58,176 nt of DNA from Tindallia sp. Its GTDB lineage: Bacteria; Bacillota; Clostridia; Peptostreptococcales; Tindalliaceae. Below are positions 18,450-29,023 of the stretch, piece by piece; position 1 is the stretch's first letter, and each line of letters opens with the position of its first letter. The stretch spans positions 1 to 58,176 of the forward strand of contig SLLE01000093.1 of assembly GCA_007134225.1 (NCBI GenBank). Reading direction: 5' to 3'. Under the pieces are notes generated by a model. The model made no database searches. It was not told the origin of the DNA and worked only from the letters and a program-made list of their open reading frames with translations. The translations under genes were made by a program, and so were the position numbers.

Positions 18450-19592
18450 ATGAAACAATATTCACCAATAAGTCTTTACATCCACATTCCTTATTGTGCC
18501 TCCAAATGTCATTACTGTGACTTTGTATCTTGTGTAGGAAACGAAACGGAAATAAAACAATACCTTCTACTGCTTGAGAAAGAAATAGGTATGTATCGGA
18601 ATCTGATGAAAAATCGTCCCATTAAAACAATTTTTTTTGGGGGAGGCACTCCATCTTTAATTCCTGGTCAAGAAATGATGTGGTTGATGAAAGTGATAAG
18701 AAATGCATTTAATCTTATGCCGGAAGCAGAAGTGTCGGTGGAAGCCAACCCGGGACAGATGAATCAACGTAAACTTCATGCGTACAGGGAAAGTGGTATT
18801 AATCGAATAAGCTTTGGATTACAGGCAATTCAGGATCCATTGTTAAATATCCTGGGAAGAAAACATAATGCGGAAGCTTTTTACCAGCAGGTAACTAAGG
18901 CGCGGCAGGAAGGGTTTTGGGATATCAATGCGGATATTATTTTCGGCATTCCAGGTCAGGAGATGGAAGACTGGCTCGAGACCATTCAGTATGTGACATC
19001 AATGGAGCTGCCGCATTTGTCGTGTTATGGTTTGACTTATGAAGAAGGCACCAGGATTTTTGAAATGATGAAGTCTGGGTTCATTGATCCCTTGGGTGAA
19101 GATTTAGAATGGCTTATGTTTCGAAAAACCATCGAAATTTTGCAAGAGAAAGGTTATGTGCATTATGAGATATCAAATTATTCGAAGCCAGGTTACCAGT
19201 GTCGACACAATCTCACCTACTGGAAAAATGAAGAATACTTGGCGCTGGGGATAGCGGCTCACGGTTATCTGAATGGTATTAGGTATGAAAACGTTGATAA
19301 GGCTAAAGACTATGAATCCATGCTGAAGCAGAAGATTTATCCGGTGTTCACCAGAGAGCGAGTGAGTGACGATGATTGGGTAAAAGAAACCATGTTTCTG
19401 GGATTGAGACTGAGAGAAGGAATATCGCTGAAAGAATTTAAAAAAAAACATAATCAATCGTGTCTCCATTTGTTTGAAAAAGAAATTCAGGAACTTATTC
19501 AACAAAAGCTAGTGTGGAGAGATGGAGAGCGGATCAAATTGACAGAAAAAGGTTTTGATCTGGCGAATCAGGTGCTGGTCTGTTTTGCATAA
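18450..19592 (+). CDS. hemW: Radical SAM heme chaperone HemW (oxygen-independent coproporphyrinogen oxidase-like)
   Basis: A 380-aa radical SAM protein. YIHIPYCASKCHYCDF holds the CxxxCxxC iron-sulfur motif of HemW, followed by IFFGGGTPSL and a C-terminal HemN domain. The family inserts heme into respiratory enzymes; true HemN catalysis needs features not assured here. The ATG at 18450 follows GGAGG. The lepA-hemW-hrcA order is the standard Firmicutes arrangement. Confidence 0.94.
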   Translation: MKQYSPISLYIHIPYCASKCHYCDFVSCVGNETEIKQYLLLLEKEIGMYRNLMKNRPIKTIFFGGGTPSLIPGQEMMWLMKVIRNAFNLMPEAEVSVEANPGQMNQRKLHAYRESGINRISFGLQAIQDPLLNILGRKHNAEAFYQQVTKARQEGFWDINADIIFGIPGQEMEDWLETIQYVTSMELPHLSCYGLTYEEGTRIFEMMKSGFIDPLGEDLEWLMFRKTIEILQEKGYVHYEISNYSKPGYQCRHNLTYWKNEEYLALGIAAHGYLNGIRYENVDKAKDYESMLKQKIYPVFTRERVSDDDWVKETMFLGLRLREGISLKEFKKKHNQSCLHLFEKEIQELIQQKLVWRDGERIKLTEKGFDLANQVLVCFA

Positions 19593-19629
19593 ACAGCAGC
19601 GGCTGTAATAAAAAAACAAGAAGTGAGGG

Positions 19630-19658
19630 TTGACAAAAGTAGGCCGAAATGGTATTTT
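19630..19658 (+). promoter_or_regulatory. Promoter of the hrcA-grpE-dnaK-dnaJ operon
   Basis: A consensus TTGACA (19630-19635), a 17-bp spacer and TATTTT (19653-19658) lie directly before the CIRCE operator, the expected layout for a HrcA-repressed sigma-A promoter. Confidence 0.85.
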
Positions 19659-19669
19659 TATATCAAGAA

Positions 19670-19696
19670 TTAGCACTCACTGTTTGAGAGTGCTAA
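19670..19696 (+). promoter_or_regulatory. CIRCE operator (HrcA binding site)
   Basis: TTAGCACTC (19670-19678), nine spacer bases and GAGTGCTAA (19688-19696) match the CIRCE consensus at all 18 positions. It lies between the promoter and hrcA, so HrcA should repress its own operon until heat shock removes free GroEL. Confidence 0.98.
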
Positions 19697-19713
19697 CAGC
19701 GAAGGTGATATAA

Positions 19714-20739
19714 ATGGCCTTAACCGAAAGAAAACTAAGAATACTGGAAGCAATTATCAGAGATTATATTGAGTCGGCTGAACCCGTAGGCTCCCGAAGT
19801 CTGTCCAAAAAATACGAATTGGGCGTCAGTCCGGCAACGATTCGAAATGAGATGTCTGATCTTGAAGAGATGGGTTTTATTCAGCAACCGCACACCTCGG
19901 CAGGGCGCATTCCTTCTGATAAAGGATATCGGCTTTATGTTGATAAGCTGATGGAAATTAAGCAAACAGCGAACAAAAATAGGGTGCGAATAAGAAGCGA
20001 TATACTCAAAAAATATGGTGAGTTGGAACAGTTACTCGAATATACTTCCAGAGTATTGTCGGAATTCACCCAATACACTTCGATCGTTTTGGCGCCCCAA
20101 GTAAAGAAAAGCCGTCTTAAACAGATTCAACTGGCGCGGTTGAGTGATGAAACAATGCTGGCCATTTTCATTACAAACACAGGACTCATACAGAACCCGA
20201 TTTTCAAGATCCCAGCAGATATGAAGCATGAGGAGCTTGAAAAAATTTCCAATTTCCTGAATGAGGAATTCGCAGGTTCAACGCTGGAAGAAATTGAAGT
20301 GCGAATGGCTGATAACTTAAAGAAAGAGTTGGCTAAATTTCATAACACTGTATATGCACTGTTACCAGAGATGTTTAAGGCCCTTGAGCAGGTTAGTGAT
20401 GTGACATTATATTTAAGTGGAACAACCAATATCTTTAACTTTCCGGAGTTCAATGACCTTGCAAAGGCTCGATCATTTTTAAACCTGCTGGAAGAGCGAA
20501 AAACTATTAGTGAATTAATCTCTCGTCAGGACTCTGACTACTTGAATGTTTCTATTGGAACTGAAAATAAGATTCAGGAAGCAAAAGAATGCAGTATTGT
20601 TACCACCACTTACAGCCTTGACCAACAAACCGTCGGCCAGTTAAGCATCATTGGCCCAACCCGTATGGATTATGATCGTGTCATGTCAGTGCTGTCACAG
20701 GTCAGTAAAATGATGAATCAAATATTAAAAGAACAATAA
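19714..20739 (+). CDS. hrcA: Heat-inducible transcription repressor HrcA
   Basis: A 341-aa repressor that binds CIRCE. The N-terminal winged helix includes SKKYELGVSPATIRNEM, followed by QPHTSAGRIPSDKGYR, both signatures of HrcA. The C-terminal GAF-like domain ends with LSIIGPTRMDYDRVMSVL. The ATG at 19714 has AAGGTGAT upstream. It is the first gene after a perfect CIRCE element, so it is autoregulated. Confidence 0.97.
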   Translation: MALTERKLRILEAIIRDYIESAEPVGSRSLSKKYELGVSPATIRNEMSDLEEMGFIQQPHTSAGRIPSDKGYRLYVDKLMEIKQTANKNRVRIRSDILKKYGELEQLLEYTSRVLSEFTQYTSIVLAPQVKKSRLKQIQLARLSDETMLAIFITNTGLIQNPIFKIPADMKHEELEKISNFLNEEFAGSTLEEIEVRMADNLKKELAKFHNTVYALLPEMFKALEQVSDVTLYLSGTTNIFNFPEFNDLAKARSFLNLLEERKTISELISRQDSDYLNVSIGTENKIQEAKECSIVTTTYSLDQQTVGQLSIIGPTRMDYDRVMSVLSQVSKMMNQILKEQ

Positions 20740-20820
20740 TAATGATATTATCAAGTGCGAAGCTTTGTCTTTGCACTCTCCTTATGTACAATTATGAAAA
20801 CTAAAGGCAGGTGCGATGGA

Positions 20821-21405
20821 TTGAACAAAGAAAAAAGGAAAGAAAAAAGGAAAGAAAAAGAGGAAGAGCTAGTGGGAAAATTGAAAAAAAGAGAAGCAGA
20901 AACAGCGGAGGAAGAGCAGAATGAAGAGGAGGAAAACTTAATACCAGAAGAGGGGGAGCAGGATCCGACTAAAGAGGCTTTAAAAGAAAAAGAAGTAGTA
21001 AACGATAGACTGCTTCGGCTTCAGGCGGAGTTCACCAATTATAAAAGACGCGTGGAGAAAGAAAAAGCAGATCTTTATGTCTATGGATGTGAAAACCTGG
21101 CTAAAGACCTTTTGCCAGTGATTGATAATCTTGAACGGGCGCTGGAAGCGGCTGAGGATCAAGATACAGGACTTTACAAAGGTGTTGAAATGGTCTACCT
21201 GCAGACACTGGAAGTTTTAAAAACTCACGGGATTCAGCCCATTGAAGCAGAAGGTGTAATGTTTGATATGAACAAACATCATGCGGTGATGACAGAGCCT
21301 TGTGACGAAGATGAGCTAAAGGAAACCGTTGCGCAGGTGTTGCAAAGAGGATATACCATCGAAGAACGGGTTTTGCGACCTGCGATGGTTAAAGTATATA
21401 AATAA
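20821..21405 (+). CDS. grpE: Nucleotide exchange factor GrpE
   Basis: A 194-aa co-chaperone that releases ADP from DnaK. A highly charged N-terminus (Lys/Glu runs, likely disordered or coiled coil) precedes the conserved LLRLQAEFTNYKRRVEKE, VIDNLERAL and the C-terminal beta domain with HHAVMTEP and GYTIEERVLRPAMVKV. TTG at 20821 is preferred because GGCAGGTG lies 8 nt upstream; ATG at 20794 in the same frame is a possible alternative that would add 9 residues. It lies 81 nt after hrcA. Confidence 0.93.
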   Translation: MNKEKRKEKRKEKEEELVGKLKKREAETAEEEQNEEEENLIPEEGEQDPTKEALKEKEVVNDRLLRLQAEFTNYKRRVEKEKADLYVYGCENLAKDLLPVIDNLERALEAAEDQDTGLYKGVEMVYLQTLEVLKTHGIQPIEAEGVMFDMNKHHAVMTEPCDEDELKETVAQVLQRGYTIEERVLRPAMVKVYK

Positions 21406-21447
21406 GAATAAGTTTGCGTATCATATTGAAAAATCAAGGAGGAATAA

Positions 21448-23298
<1,851 letters not shown>

Positions 23299-23310
23299 TG
23301 ACGCCTATCT

Positions 23311-23339
23311 TGCCGCATGCCGAAAAACGGCATGCGGCA
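23311..23339 (+). other. Perfect 12-bp hairpin between dnaK and dnaJ
   Basis: TGCCGCATGCCG (23311-23322) pairs perfectly with 23328-23339 around an AAAAA loop. No T run follows, so it is not a typical terminator. A stable 3' hairpin could protect dnaK mRNA or lower dnaJ expression by processing (inference). Confidence 0.8.
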
Positions 23340-23405
23340 GAAGCGTGTGATTGACTAAATACTATTGAAAATTGATAGAATTGGAATGGTTAGGGTGGTG
23401 AAACA

Positions 23406-24542
23406 GTGGCGAAAAGAGATGTGTATGAAATATTGGGTCTTGATCGCAATACCAGTCAGGCAGAGGTAAAAAAAGCATACCGGAAGATGGCCATGAAATA
23501 CCATCCTGACAGAAATCCGGACGATCAAACGGCTGCAGAAAAATTTAAAGAGGCGAATGAAGCCTATGAAATATTAAGCGACCCAGAAAAAAGAAAAAGA
23601 TATGATCAGTTTGGATATGAAGGTGTCAGTGGCCAGGGGCCTGGCGGTTTTGGCGGTGCTGGTGGTTTTGGCGGTGGTTTTGAAGATATCTTTGGTGATA
23701 TATTTGATATGTTTGGCGGGGGTGGCGGTTTTTCTTCATCCAGAAGGAGAGGTCCGAGAAAAGGTGCGGATTTAAAATATGAAATGACCATTACCTTCGA
23801 AGAAGCTGTTTTTGGTGCTGAAAAAACCATTAAGGTTAATAAAATGGATACCTGCGATACCTGTCACGGAAGCGGCGCAGAGCCTGGCAGTGATACCAAG
23901 GCCTGTCCGCATTGCAATGGAACGGGCGAAGTTCGGTTTGCACAGCGAACGCCTCTGGGTCAGATATTGAATGTGCGTCCATGTGATCATTGCCATGGCG
24001 AAGGAAAAATCGTCGAAAATCCGTGTAAAACCTGTGGCGGTAGTGGAAAAACCAAGAAAGAGAAGAAGCTGAAAGTCAACATTCCTGCCGGTGTGGATAA
24101 TGGATCAATGGTTTCGTTGACGGGCGAAGGCTCTCCTGGCGATAAGGGAGGTCCTCCTGGGGACTTGTATGTTATGTTCACCGTGAAGCCACACTCCATT
24201 TTTGTCCGGGAAGGACAACATATCATGTGCGATATTCCCATCACCTTTGTACAAGCTGCGCTTGGAGATACAATTGATGTGCCGACACTGGAAGGAGAGG
24301 TGAAGCATAAGATACCGGAAGGGACTCAGAGTGGTACTGTTTTCCGCATGAAGGGAAAAGGTGTCCCGAGCCCTCGTGGACTTGGAAAAGGCGATCAGTA
24401 CGTGAAAGTGATTGTAGAAGTGCCCAAGAACTTATCGGATAAGCAGAAAGAGTTATTAAAAGAATTTGCAGCTGAAGGCAGCGATAGCTCTCACGAACAG
24501 AGAAAATCTTTTTTTGAAAAAGTTAAAGACGCGTTTAAGTAA
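23406..24542 (+). CDS. dnaJ: Chaperone protein DnaJ (Hsp40)
   Basis: A 378-aa type I DnaJ that delivers substrates to DnaK. The J domain has HPD ([10 protein letters not shown]), followed by a Gly/Phe-rich linker (about 75-115), four zinc CxxCxGxG repeats ([32 protein letters not shown]) and two C-terminal beta domains. The start is GTG at 23406, with a GGTGGTGA site. It lies 107 nt after dnaK, across the hairpin. Confidence 0.97.
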   Translation: MAKRDVYEILGLDRNTSQAEVKKAYRKMAMKYHPDRNPDDQTAAEKFKEANEAYEILSDPEKRKRYDQFGYEGVSGQGPGGFGGAGGFGGGFEDIFGDIFDMFGGGGGFSSSRRRGPRKGADLKYEMTITFEEAVFGAEKTIKVNKMDTCDTCHGSGAEPGSDTKACPHCNGTGEVRFAQRTPLGQILNVRPCDHCHGEGKIVENPCKTCGGSGKTKKEKKLKVNIPAGVDNGSMVSLTGEGSPGDKGGPPGDLYVMFTVKPHSIFVREGQHIMCDIPITFVQAALGDTIDVPTLEGEVKHKIPEGTQSGTVFRMKGKGVPSPRGLGKGDQYVKVIVEVPKNLSDKQKELLKEFAAEGSDSSHEQRKSFFEKVKDAFK

Positions 24543-24577
24543 TGAAACATTCAGGACAGGCGACGGGAGGAAGCAGG

Positions 24578-25525
24578 ATGAAATGGATAGAGATATCAGT
24601 GCAAACAACCTCAGGAGCAGTAGAGGCAGTTTCAAACATCCTATACGATGCTGGCGTCACTGGTGTTGCGATTGAAGACATTCGGGATCTTGAGATGCTT
24701 CAAAAAGAGGACAACGCCTGGGAGCTTATTGATGAAAAACTTGCGGACAGCTATTTGGAAGGAGCTGTCGTCAAGGGATATCTGCCGGAGACGCCGAATG
24801 TGGTGGACCAAGTGGATTTGATCCGCAAAGCCGTTGATTACCTGCCTGAATACGGTCTTGATATTGGCCTGGGAAAAGTGACTGTGTCAGCTGTTGATGA
24901 AATGGATTGGAGCAACGAATGGAAGAAGTACTTTAAGCCGATTAAACCTGGAAATACGATTGTGATTAAACCCAGCTGGGAAACCTATTCGCTTCAAGAG
25001 GGTGAGCGTGTGCTGGAGATTGATCCTGGGATGGCTTTCGGAACTGGAACCCATGAAACTACTTCGCTTTGCATTGAAGAGCTGGAGAAATATGTAAAGC
25101 CGCATCAGCTTGTATACGACATAGGATGTGGAAGCGGAATCCTCTCTATTGCAGCTGCGTTGCTTGGAGCAGAAAAAGTTGTTGGTGTGGACCTGGACGA
25201 ACTGGCGGTTAAAATATCCAGAGAGAACCTGGCAATGAACCAGGTTGAAGACCGTGTAGAGGTATTTCGAGGAAATTTAATGGATGTTTTATCTCAACCG
25301 GCAGATCTCGTCGTGTCAAATATCATAGCTGAAATTATAGTCAAAATGTGCTCTGACATCTTGCAATACATAAAGCCAGGAGGAATTTGGATATCCTCAG
25401 GTATTATCCGTGATAAACAGCATGAGGTGGAGAAAGCCATTCGGGATGTGGGGCTTACCATCCTCGAAACAAGAGGATTGGGTGAATGGGTCAGCATTAC
25501 GGCGCAAGCACCTGAAAGGCCTTGA
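24578..25525 (+). CDS. prmA: Ribosomal protein L11 methyltransferase
   Basis: A 315-aa SAM-dependent methyltransferase that modifies lysines of L11. Motif I is VYDIGCGSGILSIAA; VSNIIAEII matches the NxxA-type substrate motif of PrmA; MAFGTGTHETT is the family signature. ATG 24578 is chosen because GGGAGGAAG precedes it; the ATG at 24542 would overlap the dnaJ stop with no site of its own. The last codons form the left arm of the terminator. Confidence 0.95.
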   Translation: MKWIEISVQTTSGAVEAVSNILYDAGVTGVAIEDIRDLEMLQKEDNAWELIDEKLADSYLEGAVVKGYLPETPNVVDQVDLIRKAVDYLPEYGLDIGLGKVTVSAVDEMDWSNEWKKYFKPIKPGNTIVIKPSWETYSLQEGERVLEIDPGMAFGTGTHETTSLCIEELEKYVKPHQLVYDIGCGSGILSIAAALLGAEKVVGVDLDELAVKISRENLAMNQVEDRVEVFRGNLMDVLSQPADLVVSNIIAEIIVKMCSDILQYIKPGGIWISSGIIRDKQHEVEKAIRDVGLTILETRGLGEWVSITAQAPERP

Positions 25526-25541
25526 TATGAGGCCTTTTTTT
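25515..25541 (+). terminator. Terminator after prmA
   Basis: AAAGGCC (25515-25521) pairs with GGCCTTT (25531-25537), followed by more T to 25541. The left arm overlaps the end of prmA, an economical end of the heat-shock operon. Confidence 0.8.
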
Positions 25542-25575
25542 AGTGGTATATAATAGTGCGAAAAGGAGGGGTGGG

Positions 25576-26331
25576 ATGAATCATTTTTTTGCAAAACCAC
25601 CAAATATTGATTTGAATCAAAAAATCATCTACATTGATGGAGAAGATGTGAAACATATCCAAAAAGCCTTGCGTCTAAAGGAGAAAGATAAGATTACCGT
25701 CTCTGATGGCGCCGGGGAAGGATATTTTGCAGAAATTACTGAAATGGCAAATGATCAGGTGGCTGTTAAAATAATTGAAGCATTACCTTCTGCAGAAAAA
25801 ACAAGGCCTTTTCTAACGTTGTACCAGGGAATTGCGAAAGGCAGTAAAATGGATTTTATCATCCAAAAAGCAGTGGAACTTGGAGTGAGTGAGATTATTC
25901 CGATTATGACAGAGCATACAGTGGTACAATTGAAAGACAAGGAGTTTGAAAAAAAGCGGAAACGATGGCAGAAAATTGCGGAAGAAGCGGCAAAACAATC
26001 TAAGCGTTTGACACTGCCGATTGTCAAAGCGCCAATTGGCTTTAAGGAAGCTGTATTAAATGCAGTGGATGATCAATCCGATTATTTACAGCTACTGGCC
26101 TATGAAGCAGAATCAAACATTTCTATTCGAAACGTTACTGGAAACGGTAGTTTGACAGACTATGTTCGTATAGGGGTTTGGATTGGACCTGAAGGAGGAT
26201 TTCATCAGGAAGAGGTTGATTTTGCGATTAAGTCAGACATTCATTGCGTCACACTCGGACCAAGAATTCTTCGAACGGAAACGGCGGGAGTTGTAATGCT
26301 GTCCATTCTGTTGTATGAGCTGGAACTTTAA
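25576..26331 (+). CDS. rsmE: 16S rRNA (uracil(1498)-N3)-methyltransferase
   Basis: A 251-aa SPOUT methyltransferase that modifies U1498 of 16S rRNA. Family signatures are KGSKMDFIIQKAVELGV, IGPEGGFHQEEVDFA and LRTETAGVVMLSIL near the knot. ATG 25576 follows AGGAGGGGTGGG. A TATAAT at 25549-25554 could serve as its own -10, without a clear -35. mtaB follows 25 nt later, as in Bacillus (yqeU-yqeV). Confidence 0.94.
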   Translation: MNHFFAKPPNIDLNQKIIYIDGEDVKHIQKALRLKEKDKITVSDGAGEGYFAEITEMANDQVAVKIIEALPSAEKTRPFLTLYQGIAKGSKMDFIIQKAVELGVSEIIPIMTEHTVVQLKDKEFEKKRKRWQKIAEEAAKQSKRLTLPIVKAPIGFKEAVLNAVDDQSDYLQLLAYEAESNISIRNVTGNGSLTDYVRIGVWIGPEGGFHQEEVDFAIKSDIHCVTLGPRILRTETAGVVMLSILLYELEL

Positions 26332-26356
26332 CATGAGCAGGGAAAGGAACGTATGA

Positions 26357-27676
26357 ATGAATCAGAAGAAAGTTGCAATCAGCACCCTGGGATGCAAGGT
26401 GAACCAATACGAGACTCAGGCAATGCTGGAAATGTTTGAAAAAAAAGGCTACCAAGTTGTTGCTGAGAAAGATGCTGCCGACATCTTTGTTATTAACACG
26501 TGTACGGTGACCCATTCAGGAGATAAAAAATCACGGCAGCTGATCAGAAGAGCCCTGAAGAATAATCCAAATGCAGTCATTGCGGTTGTTGGATGCTATT
26601 CGCAGTTAGAACCGGAAGAAGTCCAACGCATAGAAGGCGTTCATGTCATTCTGGGAACACAGAATCGCCATAAGATTGTCCATGAGGTAGAAACTGCAAT
26701 GCACCACAGGACGAAAACCATTCATGTGAATAAATATGAAAAAAATCACCCATACGAATCTTTAAGTATCGAAAAGCAAACGGAAATGACACGGGCATAT
26801 GTAAAAATTCAGGATGGATGCAATCAATACTGTAGTTACTGCATCATTCCTTTTGCGCGGGGACCTGTCAGAAGTCGAAAAGAATGGGAAGTGCTTGATG
26901 AGGTGGAGCACCTGATATCAAAAGGTTACCAGGAAATTGTTTTGACGGGGATCCATTTGACATCCTATGGGAAAGATCGAAATGAACCAAAAGCGTTGTT
27001 GCATCTGTTGGATAAGTTGGATTCATTTACTGATTTAAAGCGAATCCGCTTGGGTTCTCTCGATCCGGCTTGGTTTAATGATCAAACCATTAATAAGCTG
27101 ATGAGATACAAAAAGTTGTGTCATCATTTTCATTTATCGCTTCAAAGTGGAACGGATCGAATTCTAAAAAAAATGAAACGTCAATACAGTGCGGATCAAT
27201 ATTGGGATATTGTGAAGGAGTTTAGAAAACATGACCCGTATGTCGCTATTACAACGGATGTGATCACAGGTTTTCCGGGAGAAAAAGAAGAAGATTTCCA
27301 AAAAACGTGCCGATTTTTGGAAATCATTGGTTTTAGTGACGTGCATATTTTTAAATATTCACCCAGAAAAGGCACTAAAGCAGCGGATGATCCTGAGCAG
27401 ATACCGGAAAACACTAAAGCGAAACGAAGCAATATCCTTGAAGCAATTGTGAAAATGGGAAAAAATGAATATATGGATCAATTTATTGGAAAAACCGTTG
27501 AAGTACTTTTTGAGCAGTGCGCCTCCAATGATCCGGAAATGATGATAGGTCACACGGCCGAATACCTAAAAGTTAAAACGGCTTATGATCAGAAACTGCT
27601 GAAAAAAATGGTCTTAGTGAAAGTTTTAGATTTTGAAATGGATTATTTAAGGGGTGTCGTTTTAGTTTCATTGTAA
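26357..27676 (+). CDS. mtaB: tRNA (N6-threonylcarbamoyladenosine(37)-C2)-methylthiotransferase MtaB
   Basis: A 439-aa radical SAM methylthiotransferase that converts t6A37 to ms2t6A37. The N-terminal domain has three Cys for the auxiliary cluster (STLGCKVNQYE, NTCTVTHSG, VGCYSQ). The radical SAM motif is CNQYCSYC and a TRAM-like domain lies at the C-terminus. The ATG at 26357 follows AAAGGAA. Length and gene order support MtaB rather than MiaB or RimO. Confidence 0.94.
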   Translation: MNQKKVAISTLGCKVNQYETQAMLEMFEKKGYQVVAEKDAADIFVINTCTVTHSGDKKSRQLIRRALKNNPNAVIAVVGCYSQLEPEEVQRIEGVHVILGTQNRHKIVHEVETAMHHRTKTIHVNKYEKNHPYESLSIEKQTEMTRAYVKIQDGCNQYCSYCIIPFARGPVRSRKEWEVLDEVEHLISKGYQEIVLTGIHLTSYGKDRNEPKALLHLLDKLDSFTDLKRIRLGSLDPAWFNDQTINKLMRYKKLCHHFHLSLQSGTDRILKKMKRQYSADQYWDIVKEFRKHDPYVAITTDVITGFPGEKEEDFQKTCRFLEIIGFSDVHIFKYSPRKGTKAADDPEQIPENTKAKRSNILEAIVKMGKNEYMDQFIGKTVEVLFEQCASNDPEMMIGHTAEYLKVKTAYDQKLLKKMVLVKVLDFEMDYLRGVVLVSL

Positions 27677-27752
27677 AAATAAAGAAGGAATTTTAATTTT
27701 GTTGTCGAATAATATATCTATAGACTTAACTGAAAAATAGGAGGTGTTCTGA

Positions 27753-28100
27753 TTGGATAACTGTATTTTTTGCAAAATCGCAAAAAAAGAATTATCGTCA
27801 GAAATTGTTTTTGAAAGTAAAAATGTGATTGCCTTTCGGGATGTGGCACCTGTTGCACCCACACATATTTTGGTAATACCCCACAAACATATTGCATCTT
27901 TGAATGAGCTTAATACGGAACAAAGAAAGATTCTTTTACCGGAAATCTTTGAATGCATTGATGAATTGGTTGAAAAAGAAGGTTTGAAGGAGGATGGATA
28001 TCGAGTCGTCAATAATTGTGGAGAAAACGGTGGTCAAACGGTAGATCACATACACTTTCATTTGTTAGCCGGTCGCGCCATGCAATGGCCTCCGGGCTAA
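27753..28100 (+). CDS. HIT family nucleotide-binding protein (HinT-like)
   Basis: A 115-aa histidine triad protein. The C-terminal [11 protein letters not shown] gives the HxHxHxx motif with the catalytic second His, and [20 protein letters not shown] is typical of HinT purine-nucleoside phosphoramidases. The start is TTG at 27753 after GGAGGTG (27740-27746). It lies between mtaB and rpsU. Confidence 0.93.
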   Translation: MDNCIFCKIAKKELSSEIVFESKNVIAFRDVAPVAPTHILVIPHKHIASLNELNTEQRKILLPEIFECIDELVEKEGLKEDGYRVVNNCGENGGQTVDHIHFHLLAGRAMQWPPG

Positions 28101-28108
28101 AATCTTTG

Positions 28109-28137
28109 TTGCATTAGAATCACATATAGGTTATAAT
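28109..28137 (+). promoter_or_regulatory. rpsU promoter
   Basis: TTGCAT (28109-28114), a 17-bp spacer and a consensus TATAAT (28132-28137) form a good sigma-A promoter. It leaves a leader of about 85 nt before rpsU. Confidence 0.85.
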
Positions 28138-28170
28138 TGGAACGTGTTCAATCAACCCGAATGCAAGGCT

Positions 28171-28208
28171 GACAGACATTCTGTCATGAATTACGCACAT
28201 GCTTGTGC
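28171..28208 (+). other. rpsU leader hairpins
   Basis: Two short hairpins lie in the rpsU 5' leader: GACAGA/TCTGTC (28171-28185) and GCACA/TGTGC (28195-28208). They could regulate S21 synthesis, but I recognise no known leader family. Confidence 0.5.
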
Positions 28209-28230
28209 AAGCGGAGGGAGGGAGAAGTCA

Positions 28231-28413
28231 ATGTCAGAGATTAAAGTGAAAGATAATGAATCATTGGACAACGCTCTTCGTCGCTTTAAACGTCAGTGCG
28301 CGAAATCCGGGGTTTTATCAGATGCGCGGAAAAAAGAGCATTATGAAAAACCCAGCGTTCGTCGTAAAAAGAAGTCTGAAGCGGCAAGAAGAAAGAATGC
28401 TAAGAAATTCTAA
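28231..28413 (+). CDS. rpsU: 30S ribosomal protein S21
   Basis: A 60-aa very basic protein with [18 protein letters not shown] and a C-terminal [12 protein letters not shown] run, the S21 signature. It binds the platform of the 30S subunit near the anti-Shine-Dalgarno sequence. ATG 28231 follows GGAGGGAGGGAG; the open frame further upstream is leader sequence. Confidence 0.96.
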   Translation: MSEIKVKDNESLDNALRRFKRQCAKSGVLSDARKKEHYEKPSVRRKKKSEAARRKNAKKF

Positions 28414-28449
28414 TGAGAACAATTGAAACGGAAGCGTCAGGTGATGCAT

Positions 28450-28896
28450 ATGTCTCTAAAAGACCAACTGGCTGAAGATCTAAAAACAGCTATGAAGAAT
28501 AAAGAGCTTACACGGAAAAATGTCGTTACGATGATTCGTTCCTCCGTAAAGCAAATCGAGGTTGATGAACGCAAAGATTTATCTGACGATGATGTGCTTA
28601 AAATCATCATGAAACAAGTGAAGCAGCGCAAAGATGCACTTGAATTTTTTCAGAATGGTGGAAGAGAAGATTTAGTCGAACAAACCCAAGAGGAGATTTC
28701 TCTTTTGGAATCCTATCTTCCAACACCGCTGACAGAGGAAGAGTTGCTTCAATTAATTCAAAAAGCGATTGACGAAACCGATGCCAATTCCATTAAAGAG
28801 ATGGGAGTCGTGATGAATAAAGTCATGGCGGACTCTAAAGGAAAAGCAGATGGTAAAATTGTCAGTCAGATGGTGCGCCAAAAGCTCCAAGCATAA
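28450..28896 (+). CDS. GatB/YqeY domain-containing protein
   Basis: A 148-aa helical protein of the YqeY family, related to the tail domain of the GatB amidotransferase subunit. Signatures are SLKDQLAEDLKTAMK, VVTMIRSSVKQ and the C-terminal GKADGKIVSQMVRQKL. It may act in tRNA-linked amide metabolism, but the function is not settled. ATG 28450 follows AGGTG with 6 nt. It follows rpsU as in Bacillus and ends at a terminator. Confidence 0.9.
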   Translation: MSLKDQLAEDLKTAMKNKELTRKNVVTMIRSSVKQIEVDERKDLSDDDVLKIIMKQVKQRKDALEFFQNGGREDLVEQTQEEISLLESYLPTPLTEEELLQLIQKAIDETDANSIKEMGVVMNKVMADSKGKADGKIVSQMVRQKLQA

Positions 28897-28897
28897 T

Positions 28898-28922
28898 AAA
28901 AACCCGGCTTAGCCGGGTTTTT
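28898..28922 (+). terminator. Terminator after yqeY homologue
   Basis: AAACCCGGC pairs with GCCGGGTTT around a TTA-type loop, followed by T. It starts just after the stop codon and ends the rpsU-yqeY unit. Confidence 0.88.
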
Positions 28923-29023
28923 AAATACACAAATGATGGTTAAAAAGCGAAAAGAAAGATATAATAATAAGAGAGAATCATGCACAGAAAAAGCTTTTAA
29001 TGTGACGAAAGAAGGGACGCGAC

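Noticed and set aside
28144-28230. Longer rpsU product beginning at 28144
   Set aside because: The upstream frame covers the leader hairpins, has no ribosome binding site, and S21 normally begins at the 28231 ATG.
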